A stretch of DNA of 64,000 nucleotides from Sphagnum compactum (GCA_965153455.1 OZ234496.1:11803863-11867862); one strand, 5' to 3'. Positions 1-13,084 are shown, counted from the first letter of the stretch. A program made the numbers and translations. The notes: generated by a model not told the origin, from the sequence alone.

Positions 1-129
1 TTTGTATCATGTCAAGGCCCATTGGGAAAAGGAGTGTGAGAAGAAAATTCAAAAAGTTAAGAAGTTAAAAGTGAAGTCAATGTAATTGTTGTCAAAGGAT
101 TAGATAGTGATAGTGTTGCATTCATCACA

Positions 130-3100
130 TGTGGAACCAAAAGCAACTTTGAAAACATTTGATATGTCGACAGAGGGGCAACTTAACACATGATAAACAA
201 GCTAAAATGGTTTTATACATTTGAAAAAAATCCCTCCTTAAAGGTGACTAATCATGATTGTTGACAGTCGGAAGCTCTAGGTAGGTGGGGTTGGCAACAT
301 CAAGATCTAATGTTTGATAAATGACAAGTGGAAGAAAGAGACTTTGTCAAAGGTGTTATATGTTCCAAAGTTGAAAAAGAATTTGTTTTCGATGGGGCAA
401 GTTGCTAATAAAAGCTTTGTAATCATACAAATGAAAATGAATGTTTTTCATTAGTGAAGATGGGCATGGGATGAAAACTCTCATTAGGATTTTATTTGGA
501 AATTTGTATGAATTACAATTCAAGTTTGAAATGCCCATGAGCCAAGGTAATGTTGTTATTAGCAAGCCTATTCCAATGAATGCACAAATCACATGGATAA
601 AAAAGAGTTTGGGGATTTGGAATGAACATTTTGCCCATGCAAACAATGGTATGATCTTGCAAATGTTTTTAAACAATGCAATTTTAGGTATGCAACTTGC
701 AACCAAGAAAAAAAAACTTGAAATTTGTGAGGGTTGTGCCCTCGGAAAGGACCAGCATCACCCTTTCCCAACTCACACACTAGTATTATGAGTAGAAAAG
801 GCAAGAATGTTTTCATATTAACATGTTTAGACCCATGAACACAAACTCAATTGCAAGGTCCCAATACTTTGTTATATTTAAAGATGACTTTAACATCTAT
901 CGATTTGTTTATTACATTTGGAACAAATTGAATGTCTTTGAAAAGTTTTAACTATTTTAGTCAATAGTCTTGAAAAAGACTGGTAATTCCATTAAGAAGC
1001 TTTGTAATGACAAGGGAAGTGAATACTTTCACAAAATATTCATGCAACACCTTGAACATGTAGGAATCTAACATGAATTGATAACTCCATATTCCCCTAA
1101 GCAAAATGGATCGACATAATGAAAACATATGATGCTTGTTGAAAACATTTAAAGCATGTTACATGCAAAATGACTATGGTATTGGGGTGGAATAACACAA
1201 ACATCATATGTGCTTAATCGATCTGGCATTCAAGTTCATACAACAAGGCTCCATTCGAATTGTAGACTAGGCAAAAACATCCAATGGATCATCTGCATGT
1301 GTTTAACAATGAGGTTTATGTCCACATACCAAAAGAGTTACAAATTAAACTTGATTCGAAAAGCTTGAAACATTTTTTTTGAAATATTGTTTTCATTCCA
1401 AAGTCTACCATTTTTGGGACACCAAGAAACAATGGATCATAATAAGTAGAAACATGACTTTTGAAGAAATTCCTTCATCTAATGACATTTCAACAACAAC
1501 CAATGAAAAATTTGGACTTTTCTCCAATGTTCAAAAAACATTTACAAGTCAATGAATTGATGGAAAAATGGACGATGTACATAGTGTGGATATAGTCATA
1601 GAGCTTCTACAACAATATTCACAAGCAAATAATGATCTGTTGTAGGAGCATGAGGTGGTGAAGCAAGACTAAAATCTTGTTGACAAACATGAAGCTTGTT
1701 GAATATTTCAAAGCTATCACAATCATAACATATTCAAGGGCCTTTGGATTGGAATGGTTTAAATATTGAACTACGTGAATTCCTTTGTGGGCCTAACTAA
1801 AAATATTGTCTTGCCTAAAGTTCTTGAAGTTATTTTAAGCAATTACATTTGTGGAGGCCAATTAGTGGCATGTAACAATTCAGTAGACAAGTTCCAATCT
1901 TTAAGCAAGAATGGATTTTGATTGATTTTCCTCCCATAAAAAATCTGTATCATGCAAATGGGTCTACAGTCCCAAAACCACTTCTTCTATTGGAAGCATT
2001 ACTAAGTTTAAAGCTTGACTAGTTGTTAAAAGTTGCAACTAGACCTATGGAATTGATTATGAACAAAAAAAATTTAATGTTGTTAAATACAAATCATCTA
2101 GAATGTGCTATGCATTGCAACATAATAAAACATTAACATAATTCGATTTGATGTTCATATAACGACATTTCTGTATGGTGATTTGGAAGAAAACATCTAC
2201 ATGGTGTAGCCCCATGGATTTGAAGTCCCATGACAAGAATCAAAAGCTTGTCGCTTGAAGAATAGCTTATATGGATTCAAACAATCTTCTAAAGTTTGGA
2301 ATTGAAAATTCTATGAGTTCTTCACCAAGTTTGACTTGCACCCCATTTAAGTTAATCCTTGTGTTTATTCTACTCAACAAAAACCTTTATTGTTGGTCAC
2401 AATTTTTGTGGAGGATCGGCTTGAGTGTTACACACATGCACCAAAATTGGAAAACATGATGTCACAATTGAAGAAGGAATTTGAAATCTCTAAGTCTAAT
2501 GCAAATCTTTACAAGGGACTACACATATCATGAGATAAAAATCATGAGTTGATGTACATTAATCAATCAAATTTTCTCATGCAAATTTTTTGAAGATTTG
2601 GGTTCATGCACTATGCACCAATATCTACCCCAACATACCCAAATGTTTGGCTTGATGATGTTCAAGTTCTTGAAGAGGAATTCAATCAAACATTTTTTTA
2701 TTATGTAGATATTGGGAGCTTGCAATTTGCACATATGGGAAGTAGGCCTAATATTTCTTATGTTGTGAACATTGTTGCAAAATTCCCAACTCACCCATAG
2801 CATGCACATCATTTGGTGGAGAAGTGTATCTTTAAATAGCTTTATGTCACCTTCTTGACTTGGCCTTGTGTCATGTTGGCAAAACTTGGGAGCAACCTTT
2901 TTGAAGGATTTGTTAATGTAGATTATGTTGGTGATGTACTTAATCGAATTAAGTCATGCACATGGGTAAAACCATCCTTGGGTCATATTACTAGAAATGT
3001 CACACTTTCATTTTATTGGACCCATGGAAGCATAGAAAAATAAGGATTTTCATTAAATGTTTTTGGTGAATACATTTATCAAGTTGCATAAATTTTGAAA

Positions 3101-3800
3101 CTTCAATGATATCAAAACTATTTTTTATTTTGATGTTCCTAATCATTGCATTTTAAAAAATTAAGAATGTAACAATAACTGTTTTCCTTAAAGTTTTTGA
3201 TTTAACACACGAGTTTGAAACATGTTTTGAAATTTTTCTTCGGAAATTATTTCTAAGGTACTTTTGATTGTATTATATTTTACTTTTTTATTAAGAAATC
3301 AATTGCATAGGTATAATTTAGTTATAAATTTCCAAAGTTAAGGAACATGATTCTAGAAGGGGCCATGACAATTAAGGATACAAATATGTAATGATTTTCA
3401 CCTTTTTATTTCAATAAAATTGAAGGCCATATACTTTAGCATCTACATAATGGATAAACATCATAAAATAATAATCTATAGCTATAAAAACATTTACATG
3501 GAATGACCTAGGAAATGGTTTGGTCAATTTTAGTTCCTTAACCATTCTTTGAAGTGAATGTGTCAACAAAGTTGTACTCTAACAACCAAAATTTAATTTG
3601 ACTAGTACACAAAGAGTTTCATGATTGCAATATGCACGTAAACATGCAATATCATTTCATTACAAAACATCAAATTTTAAACAACATCAATATTCTTTAT
3701 CTTTCATTATTTAGTAGCATGTAGACATATTCACAAAAGCTTTACCTGTTAATCATTTTTAGAAGCTTCACATGTTTTTTAATGTGATTTCGTTACTTGC
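130..3800 (+). pseudogene. copia gag-pol polyprotein remnant
   Basis: In normal life this polyprotein would supply protease, integrase, reverse transcriptase and RNase H. Near 160-200 the protease core reads YVDRGAT, with a stop where the family has Trp and another where it has His. At 343-420 VLYVPKLKKNLFSMGQ matches the GAG-pre-integrase region, followed by CEGCALGK near 724-750. At 825-1170 integrase motifs appear (YFVIFKDD, then HELITPYSPKQNG). Reverse transcriptase runs from about 1910 to 2650: FDV and FLYGDLEENIYM, CRLKNSLYGFKQS, then FVED at 2405-2416 in place of the usual YVDD, so a catalytic Asp is Glu. RPNISYVVNIVAKF (2740-2790) and VDIFTKALPVNHF (3720-3770, after one frame change) mark the connection and RNase H end. 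At least a dozen stops make it non-functional. Confidence 0.88.
3044..3500. other. Excess sequence inside the copia RNase H region
   Basis: Between the residue string ending FYWTHGSIEK (3043) and EMVW (about 3510) there are roughly 390 more bases than copia RNase H domains normally have there. The stretch is AT-rich and shows no coding match. It is probably a small nested insertion, but I could not find clean ends. Confidence 0.4.
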
Positions 3801-3929
3801 TGCCAAAGGCATGTTAAGTTGCATCAAAAAAGCTAAGAAGGATTATGTAGTGGAAATAAGGGAGGGACCCTAGATTTTCTTTTACCAACTCACATTATTA
3901 GTTCCTTAAAAATGTTTGTTGAGTGGGAG

Positions 3930-4235
3930 TGTTGAAATTATACAATGTACATATGTGTCTAGATTTTATATGTTTAAAAAAAAACTACATTTAATGAGTA
4001 GCTTTTATTGGTGTAATTATTTTACCAACCTAACAGTCCTTACAATCCTTTTTTTCTCATTCATTTTTTTTTGTTTAGTACTTATTTGGTTTGTATTCTT
4101 GCATGCATTTTATTAGTATGTACATTGTTATCTTGTAACATGACTTCTTCATATAATAATGATTTCTTATGTAAGAATTTCCAAAATTGGTCAACTAGCT
4201 AAGTTTTTTTTCTTATCTTCATTTTTTTTACAACA
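3930..4235 (+). repeat. 3' LTR of the copia element
   Basis: The segment starts TGTTG (3930-3934) and ends CAACA (4231-4235), a perfect five-base inverted terminal pair of the TG...CA type. It begins directly after the purine tract gagtgggag, as expected for the plus-strand primer. Its length of 306 bp is normal for plant copia LTRs. The five bases after it (4236-4240, attcc) would be the target-site duplication; the matching left copy is outside the window. Confidence 0.75.
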
Positions 4236-6800
4236 ATTCCCATTCTAATCCAAATAAATGAATCTAGAACCAACACACAAAAATAGATTGATCATTTGTG
4301 TTCAAAATTTAAATTCATCTATAAATGAAATTTATAGCCCAACAATTTATAACCACAAACCCATGAAACAAATAATATGTGTCATTTTCCTTATCGTGCT
4401 TTAGAATTTTATAATCCTAGATGACACTTTAAAAGCTATTCCTTGGGAATAAATTAGGAACACTAAAAGGAAAAACCATGTTGACAATAAATAAAATTTC
4501 AACACAAAAATAAAATTTACAAAAATCTAATGTAGTAAGTACTTGACAAACATAGTATTCATTTGAAGTTTTTAATTAAGATTTGATCAAAGTTTGGGGG
4601 CTTAAACGAGATTTTGGTATGATGGAGAGATGGAAACAAGTTTTTTTTACAATAATGCACACAAAAAAGTTAATTAACGATAGGAAATAATCTGATAACA
4701 AAGTGATATTGTTTAAATCATTGAATTATTTTGATATGGAGTGGGCCATATTGTGGAAGTGGTGTGAATTTTGAATTAAGTAGTGACAATTTGGAAGAAC
4801 CAACCACATGAAGGTGGTTGTGAGCTAAATCTAACCAATGGGCCATAATTTTACACAATTGCCACCCATTAATAAACTTGGGGACTACCGCGGGAGGGGG
4901 GGGGGGGGGGGGGTATTAGATAATTGTCTAATTTTCAAATATATACATATTAAAGTCACCTTATATTAATTATAATCCATTACTTTAAATTATTACATAT
5001 TACATATTATAATTAAATTTATTATTTGAATAAAATGTACCCTATTTCTTAACTAATTAACTTATAAGTTTTACCCAACAACCAATATATTTCACCCTAT
5101 ATTTTTATTCACATATTTTTTACTTTTTTTTATTAGTGTCTCCTTCGAGTTAATAACTTTGTAAATTGTTTGTGTCTTCATAATGTTTTGCATGCAAGTT
5201 GCACATTTTGAAAGAGCACACAACTAAATCATTCTTGATTAAAATTAAGGGATCAACATTCTAAACAACAAAAAAATCACATTTCACATTCTAACATCCA
5301 ATTTGTTTGAATGCTTAAAATGGTTTGTTGCAAATACACATTATTTATCTTTTCATATCATTGCACCTTTGGATGATGTCCACCACCTTAAATAATTGCA
5401 TACTTCAAGGTGTACTCCATATGTTGGACTACGACAAAATTTTAAAGAACCATGGGGATGGTTTGCTTGAATGACTTGGCTTGTTCACAAGTTCAAAGCC
5501 ATGTATATGGATTATTAGGGTTTAACATTGTGATGACATCTTGTCAAATTGAGAAGGACATTAAATTTGGCTTGCAATGAAACAAAAGGAAATAAATTTG
5601 ATAATGATATAAGTGGTTTATTTACTAAACTAATATTCCATGGCCAACCAATATGGGAGTTAGAGGGAACCCAATTCCCTAAATGGTTTTTTTGGAAATT
5701 GCAAACCACATTTGCCTATTTGCACAATATATTAAACCATTTGCTTTCAAATGATCTTAAGATGTAATGAAATTTTTCTTCAAGCGTTTCCCCACAATAC
5801 ATTTTTGAATTCCCCTAAAAGCTTTTTTCTTTGATCCATTAACAATTTATTGGGAACACCACATTAATTCCACATTTGATGAAAACATGCATAAGCGGTC
5901 ACCTTACTGTGTTTTATCCAACGATGAAACCATCTCAATCCACCTTAAGAAATGTTTTACCATCGCTGTCATGTATTGAATATGGTGAATAAGAAATGTT
6001 CCACTAATGCCCCAACACCCATGATCAATATTGGGTGTAATTTGTGCATAAGAGCATTACAAGATGATTGCACCCTATCACACACTGTACATTTTGCATG
6101 AAATTGTTACACTTCCGTAGACGTCCCTCACCACCAATATTGCCTTTGCAATAGGTTATGGCTATGATACATTTTAAAATGTTTTAGTTCCTTGTGCACA
6201 TGGTGCATAACTATTCCTTTTGGTTTGGGGAAGGCAATATATGACCTTTGTTTCCAAATCCAAAATATCATTACAATAAAAACATGTCCTTTTCATTACT
6301 TGAATTTTACTAATGTGATTGCATAATCAAATGTGTTCAACTAACACGAATAAGCATGCATGTTTTGACTAATTGCAAAAATAACAATGTCACATGTTAT
6401 GATTAAGTCCAATTTTCACTTTAACCAAACATTTTTAATTTACATGTGAACCTTGCAACATTTATGTGGAGATCACATGTGCAGAAGTGTGATTGAAATC
6501 AATCACTTGACCATGAAATGTTTGGTGATGTGTTGGCACATTGGACAATGTGACTAAAGGTTGTCACATTTGATGCTTATGTGGCAAAGTGTATATATAT
6601 TACCTTATATTTTTACATATTTTTATAATCATGTGATAATTTCATTTACTTATCATTAAATTATTTTATTACATTTAAATAAATACATTACTAAATCGAA
6701 TGTAATTATAAGATTATATGCATTTGACATTGATTAGAAATTTTCACATGCAAAACTATATGTCATATGGTTATATTTATGCAATTACAAGTTTTGTCAT
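4236..6800. other. AT-rich spacer, no gene recognised
   Basis: No open frame of convincing composition is present; 5515-5767 holds overlapping short frames on both strands with no recognisable product. A run of 18 G lies at 4896-4913. Short direct and inverted words around cacatg recur at 6390-6600 but I could not define an element. Confidence 0.5.
4896..4913 (+). repeat. G18 homopolymer
   Basis: Eighteen consecutive G follow cgcggga in a strongly AT-rich setting. Such a run can form a G-quadruplex and is also a common place for sequencing length error. Confidence 0.9.
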
Positions 6801-6807
6801 CATGTGA

Positions 6808-6905
6808 AGTGATATTTAGATGGTTAAAAACTTGTTTTATGGCCATGGAGGTGAGGGTTCAAATTTCATATTTAACATCTTATGACCAACATTAATCATG
6901 TTGAT
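6808..6905 (+). repeat. tRNA-derived SINE-like unit (plus copy)
   Basis: The head carries a pol III A-box-like stretch around gatggttaaaaacttg and, about 30 bases on, a B-box-like gtgagggttcaaattt. An A-rich tail (gacaaaaaaagaataataaa, 6906-6926) follows. The same head, better preserved, occurs on the minus strand at 28381-28447, so it is a dispersed family and not a chance match. No full cloverleaf is possible, so it is not an active tRNA gene. Confidence 0.45.
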
Positions 6906-6926
6906 GTGACAAAAAAAGAATAATAA

Positions 6927-8040
6927 AAAAATTACACATGGTGGTATAGGTGTGCAATGGGTCACGGGTCAAGCTACTTGTCAACAATCCAACCTGAGAG
7001 AAACAAAGAAAAAAAGGTTGCATCTAATTCAAAATGACAAATAATATTTGCAATTTATATAATTATTAATAAAAATAATCTTAAAATCATAATAAAATTC
7101 GTGTATTGCAATGACCCATTGACAATTTCAATAGTATTTTTAGAATTATTTATAGAATAAAATTATTTTAATATATATTTTTCCATGTAAATTAATTTGT
7201 TTGTCAAAATGGACATGACACATTTAAAACAAAACAAACATGATTGACTTTAGTGACACGATGATGATTGATTGATTGATTAACAATTAGTAGTAAATGA
7301 CTAGCTTTTTTCTACTAATCCTAAATGTGTTTGTTGTCTTTTTTTTACTGAAATTTCAATTAATTTCAATTATAAAAATATAGTCAAAAGAATAGGATGT
7401 ATTGTACTGTTTATGGTTCCCCTCTAGCTTATTTGGCCCATTGTAAGACCAGTCATTTTCCTTTAGTGTCAACATAATTGTCAAATTTTCAGTTCAAAGG
7501 TACAACATGACCAAGGTATCATCACGGGTCTCCTTTGCATTACATTGTTTTTTAATAGATTTTAAAGATCATCCATCTTCATGAGCTCCTCTTTTGTGCT
7601 TGTCCACAATTTTTTTCCATGGCAAACAATCATGAACACATGGATGTGTGCCAATTTGACATTTTTTTCATCCATCTCTCATGTCAATGTGTTCCATGTC
7701 ATTGTGTTGGTTTGTACATGGGTTTTCTTTCAACTTAACCCAACTTGATGTACAACTTGTTAATCATTATTCTTGCAACACAAGGGCCCATTAAGGCACT
7801 TATCAAATAAGTTTGTTTGAATCTATAAGCTATTTGAATAGTTGGCAATTGATAACATGCAGTGTGAATGGATTACCATATAATAACAAATTAAATGTGC
7901 CATAGCACAATTTTTATTAAATATTCCCTTTCGTAAGAATTATCCTTAACTTCCACTTCATTGTTGGAATGACTTGCATAGGTCATCACAAATTGTTTGG
8001 CTTAATCTTTCACTTGAATCAATATGATTCCAAGCCCAAG
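6927..8040. other. AT-rich spacer
   Basis: Nothing coding is recognised. A short (ATTG)n run lies near 7266-7281. Confidence 0.5.
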
Positions 8041-8079
8041 CGCCCCCTAATCACACCACTTTACGGATAACTTTAATGA
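8041..8079 (-). repeat. Family B end fragment
   Basis: The bases cgccccctaatc and actttacggataacttta match, in reverse complement, the end of the MITE-like family B seen in full at 42701-43106, 49421-49950 and 51776-52180. I could not find the other end of this copy, so it is probably truncated. Confidence 0.5.
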
Positions 8080-8120
8080 TATAGAATTTCCAAGAAAACT
8101 GAATACTATAATGGTATAGG

Positions 8121-8412
8121 CAGGGTTTTTTTTCTCTCAATTTTGTGACGTAGCTGAAGTGGTGATCATCCATAAGATGATTTAGCCAGATTTGGCTACA
8201 GACTAGACATGAAAGTAGAAAAAAAAAATCAGAATCTTTCTATATTCTTGACTACCTACTGGAACTTATCATAAAATCTGACGATTTCAAAAAAAAAATG
8301 GGAAATTTGGCGAATTTGGGCCATTTTTTCCATGGAAAATCCTTTGTATGGGTCGAAATCATATTTTTCAAGTTGAAATTTGGCGAAATTTCGCCCAATA
8401 AAAACATTGGGT
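8121..8412 (+). repeat. Dispersed repeat family A, copy 1
   Basis: Starts with cagggtttttttt, then attttgtgacgtag, a segment with gatcatccataagatg, then ctatattcttgac and tcataaaatctgacgat. The same order of words recurs at 43541-43810, 46400-46550 and 50600-50825, all on the plus strand. The family has no coding content. It may be a MITE or part of an LTR; I did not find clear terminal repeats. Confidence 0.6.
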
Positions 8413-11234
8413 TATAAATATTATTGGGTATAAGTATTAGACAAATTGTGAACTTTACATGTTGCTATGATATAGTGAATTTTATAATATTCAGATTATG
8501 ATTTGGATATAAATAGTGACCAAACCAATACCAACAAGAATTGAACATGACTGTCGAGACAATGTGAAAAGCTCATTATACTTTTTGAATGTTCTCCATT
8601 TTACCTGCCAAGTCAATTACGACAAATAATTACCAATAATGTTCTTATCAACCATACACTTCCTAATTAATGGGGTAAAGATTTGTAACACATTATTGTA
8701 TGTATTCTAGCAATAACATGTTGGGAATCCAATTTTATTGCAAGGTATATAACCATTAATATTCAAAAACTTATAAACTCCCTCCCCCTTTTATTCCCTT
8801 GCCTCCAACTCATACCAACCTTGCAATAACAAAGGACAATTGTAATAAGTACTCAAGGCAATCTATCACATCCCCATATGAAATGGTTTGTATTATAATA
8901 TCACCCCTTGAACACTCATACCCACATACTCCAAGTATTAGTCCCAATATTTCATATTAACAAACTATTAATCTAGTCGTTAATACCATTACATATATCA
9001 TGTTCCATATTAGCCAACAAATTACATATCTGCCCAACACTAGTATATACCACACAAGATTTAGATGTCCTTGCATGTTGTTGCATTGTTGACCCAAAAA
9101 ATCCTTCTTTTGATGGCATTAGCCACCCAATTGTTCTTGTTGCACTAGATCTAGAGATGTTGCATCTAAAGGTTAATCTTTAATAAGTTGTTATTAAAGA
9201 TGAGTTATGTAATTCATGAACTAAATGAATACATCCTGAAATTTAATTTGCCTTGTTGGCATGATTAGATCTCATGGTGAAATTATTATTGATTTGCATC
9301 ATTGATCTCCATCACTGTATTGCCATGGTAGACAATGTTTAAGGGAAAATTGTAGAAGTAGCATGTATTATTGCATGGGTAAAAAATAATAATTTGCAAA
9401 AGGTATAACTTGGTAAAATAGTTAAATATTGCTTGTTCCATTGTCCGAGAAGGAGTTTAACAATATTTTTGGGAGATTCAAACAAGTGAAGGAGATAGAA
9501 CAAAGTGACAAAGATGTAACCATTGAAGTAAGATCACTTGAGAAGATGTATATGAAAAAAGAGCCACCACTTTTTACATACAAGGTGGCATGCTAGCTTT
9601 AATTGATATAAGTGGTTGATTTTGAAAGGGCAATCAATTGACAATTTTGTGGAGATAACTTTGGTGTGTAGATGTGCAACATGTCTTGTGGTAATGCAAA
9701 ACATACATTGGAATAGAGGTATTGGGCCACCATTGTGGACCTAAAACATTATTGCACATGTGTGTGCGTGTGTGTGTGGGTGTGCACATAATCTAGACTA
9801 GCAATTACCATTGCATGAATATTGGCATGATGTGTTCTTGCGTTGATTTGGAATGTCAATAAAAAGGTGTTAACAACCCAACACTTGTAATTGGTAACAA
9901 TAAAATGGCAACAAATTAATACATAACAATAGGGAAGGATTGAAAAGTATAAACCATATAATTACCATATATTGGCTTATTCTTTAATGTTCCTTATTGA
10001 TTATGATATAAGAGGTTTTAACATGGATTTTAAAATGGTCCATCGATTTACTATTTCATCTTGGAGTTTTGCACACATTTATAAAATAGTGATATATAGC
10101 TGGGATTGAACATAAATGGGAAAACAAATTCTTGGAGTCAATGCATTGTTGCTTTTTAACTACCCAATCATTGGTTTTGAAAAAATACAAAAGAAATGGA
10201 CTTACATAAGATGTATTTATGTGCCACTTTTTGGTCCACTAAATCATGCATATACTTGTTGGGTTGACAAGCAAGGTCAAGGCAAGACAAGATGACTTGG
10301 GTAAGTCCAAGGTGTTCCATGACCCAAAAGATTTCAAATAGACACCAATACAACATGGGAGACTTTGGAATGAAAAGACAAACTCCCAAGGTCCAAAATG
10401 GCATTCCCATTTTGATAAGTTTAGATTCTTTTGTCAAGGAGTTTTGATCATTTAAGTGAGGTTTGAGGTCCATCAAAAAATGTTTAGATCAAGTGATCTT
10501 TGGATCAATGTTTCAATGTGAACTATTGTACAATGGACTTGCATTACACCCCCCCCCCCCCCATTTTGGGCTTAAAGGGTTAGAAACAAAATTGCCAAAA
10601 TGACTTTCAACCATTCTAAGGGCAATTTGGGAAACCAAATCATCTTTGATATAGGATTTTGATCTCACATTGGAAAACAATTTTCAAATAGTACAAGATA
10701 ATGTATTTACATGTTCAAAAATAATGAATTCATTGTGACTTACAAGCAAGGAAACAAAATGTTCCAAATTGGGGAAAATGTCTTTGGGGATTTCAAGGAT
10801 TTTGGAAAAATGTTATTGGAATACAATCCCCATGGCAAGTTGCACATAATGGCCCAATTAAAAAGTTTTGGTCATGGTGAATTTTGTGAATCTAGGTCAA
10901 CCCATGAAGTTGATTTGGTACAAAATTGCACTAACTACCATTTTTTGTTTATTTGTGTATATCAAAGCATGAACAAGAATTTGACTTGAAAAGCCAACTT
11001 GTCTAGTTGTATCTCAAATCTCTCACCCCTTTTGTTTAATTGAGAGGAATTAAGGAGCACACCTAACAAGTTTCTACATGAACCAAATTGCCAAAATCAA
11101 GGTCGAAGAGTTTTACCACCAACACCACTTAACAAACCTAAAGGATGCCACCTTTGCAACTCAAATATTATGACACATCATTAATTCATCCGTTCATAAT
11201 CATCAAAATCTCATTTCATTAAGTCATTTAGTAA
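8413..11234. other. AT-rich spacer with simple repeats
   Basis: No gene is recognised. A (TG)n run lies at 9759-9784 and a run of 14 C at 10549-10562. The 92-codon frame at 10711-10989 matches no known product; its 3' part resembles non-coding sequence at 25598-25715, so it is more likely repeat than gene. Confidence 0.45.
10864..10985 (+). repeat. Dispersed repeat shared with 25598-25715
   Basis: Both places share atggtgaat..ttgtgaat, then, about 55 bases on, a caaaa..gc.ctaacta segment, in the same order and orientation. The match is by eye and degenerate, so the family and its ends are uncertain. Confidence 0.35.
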
Positions 11235-12767
11235 CACTAGAAGAAATCGTGTCATTTACAACCAACCCACTTACAACTGGATGCAACCGGTTGTCGCATG
11301 CAATTCAAGTGGTTGCATGTGCAACTACATTGGAATTTTAAATGATTTTCAATCACCTTTGTAGCTATGGTGCAACTTGTTGTTTTTCATCCTTCAAAAT
11401 GGATGACTTTTACACTTTGATTATATATTACTATACATACAATATCGTATATACATTTGATTTTATACAAATACATTACCAAAAAAATTGAGCTCCAAAA
11501 TTCAATTTGGTTTTCTTTGCTTAAACCAAACAATGACCCCATTCACTTCAAAAGAACATATCTTGCCCCTTTCAAAACCAATTAAAGTGATTTTTGTGAC
11601 TTTGAATGTGTTAAGTGTAGAAATACAAAATCTTTTTAAGGCTCAAAGATAACATAGCAATGACTAAAGATCTTGAGCTTCAAATTGCAAACTAATTTTA
11701 TTAGCATAAACCAAACAATGACCCCCTTCAGTTTAAATGAACATATCTTGTTCATTTCAAGACTAATTGAAGCGATTTTTGTGGCTTTAAATGCGCTAAG
11801 TGTAGAAATAAAAAATAATTTTGAAGCTCAAAGAGATAGAACAATGACCAAAGATCTTGAGCTTCAAATTACAAACTAATTTTATTAGCCTAAACTAAAC
11901 AATGACCCCTTCACTTCAAAACAACATATCTTATTCATTTCAAAACCAATCAGAACAATTTTTGTGGTTTTGAATGCGTTAAGTGTAGAACTACAAAATC
12001 ATTTTGAAGTTAAAAAACAAGATAACAATGACCAAAGATCTTGAGCTTCAAATCACAAACTAGTTTTATTAGCCTAAAACCAAGTTGTAACTAAAATGTA
12101 AGTATAATCTTTATCCCATATTGGTTGTCACAGATTTGAAGCTTGTAAATTTTATATCTCTAGGTGCCTTACTTCAAAGAACAAGTGGCAATTGGGATGA
12201 ACTAAAGAAATGTTTGACCCTAAATGTTAAACCCAAATTTTCTTTAATAAAAAGTTGAAAATTTACCTTTTGAAATAAGATTTACATAATTATTTAGGCC
12301 CCCTCATCTATTGACCTACCTACTTAGGCCACCTACCTACCTATCTAGGCCTTTATATTTACCTACATACTTACCTAGGTGCCACATGTTAACATCTTAT
12401 AAACCTTATAGTGAATGGCCTAGATTTATTTAATTAATTTAAATAATACATTTCAAATGGGCCTCAAATGTCAGGTGCCGTTAATGGTTGGTTTTTAAAT
12501 GGACATGTATCACTAAATGATTCGCTTGAAAATGGACATGTGTCATTAAAAAATCATTTAGCTGCGCATGTAGTTGCATATACAACTTGTTGTATGAATA
12601 TGAATGGATGAAAAATACATACATATTGTATTACAATATGTCGCATGCAACTATATGTTGCATGTGACTTGTTTTATGCAATTAAGCCAAAAATTAATTA
12701 CATGTGTCACGTGCAACTGAAAATTAGTTACATACGACAGTTGCAAAATGACAGTTTTCTTTAAGTG
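11235..12767. mobile_element. Non-autonomous CACTA-type DNA transposon
   Basis: The left end reads CACTAGAAGAAATC and the right end, in reverse complement, CACTTAAAGAAAAC, the form of CACTA (En/Spm) terminal inverted repeats. The element is flanked by TAA on both sides (11232-11234 and 12768-12770), the three-base duplication made by this superfamily. Both subterminal regions carry repeats of the gttgcatg/catgcaac type, including the identical 12-mer tgtcgcatgcaa at 11292 and 12639; subterminal repeats are where CACTA transposases bind. No transposase is encoded, so movement would need a protein from elsewhere. The interior holds tandem ~185-bp units and a tacctacctacttagg-like box (12316-12380). 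Confidence 0.75.
11488..12077 (+). repeat. Tandem repeat, three ~185-bp units plus a partial
   Basis: The word taaac.aaacaatgacc recurs at 11522, 11707 and 11891, giving periods of 185 and 184. Each unit continues with aacatatctt, tttttgtg..tt.aatg, aagtgtagaa and gatcttgagcttcaaa. A partial unit (11488-11521) precedes the first. Two units differ at perhaps 15-20 percent of sites. The array sits wholly inside the CACTA-type element. Confidence 0.85.
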
Positions 12768-13084
12768 TAATTAATTAAATATAAATAAATATTCAAGCAC
12801 TGCATATTCCTGGGGGGGACATTTAATGTTATTTTTGTCACATACGTGCGTCAAACAACTATTGGGGGGGGGGATGGGATAGATTTTGGACATATTTTCC
12901 CCCACCTTATTATCATCTAATTTTTTAACATGCACACATTTTAATCACTTTATATTTGTTTATAATTTTTTTCTACAATCCAATTTTAGTACCCTATATA
13001 CTTTAAATTTTTAGTTTTACAAAATTCGAAATTATACAACTTTGGAGGTTAAAGCAAAAATGAAAGCATGGAGTGTAATTAAAA
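12768..13084. other. AT-rich spacer with G10 run
   Basis: No coding signal. Ten G lie at 12864-12873. Confidence 0.5.

Larger units (their letters stand above)
1..4235 (+). mobile_element. Ty1/copia LTR retrotransposon, 5'-truncated by the window edge, decayed
   Basis: Copia-order domains follow one another on the plus strand: protease site, GAG-pre-integrase, integrase core, reverse transcriptase, RNase H, then a purine-rich tract (3921-3929, gagtgggag) and a 3' LTR (3930-4235). This order, with integrase before reverse transcriptase, is diagnostic of Ty1/copia. The element is dead: each domain is crossed by stops and frameshifts. The 5' LTR and most of gag must lie left of the window. About 390 bp more than expected lies inside the RNase H region, which suggests a nested insertion. 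The domain order is seen directly; the lineage within copia is not assigned. Confidence 0.9.

Noticed and set aside
5515-5767. Overlapping frames on both strands as a gene
   Set aside because: Short, mirrored, no recognised product.
10711-10989. 92-codon frame as a small gene
   Set aside because: Part of it resembles a non-coding repeat at 25.6 kb and it has no known motif or start context.
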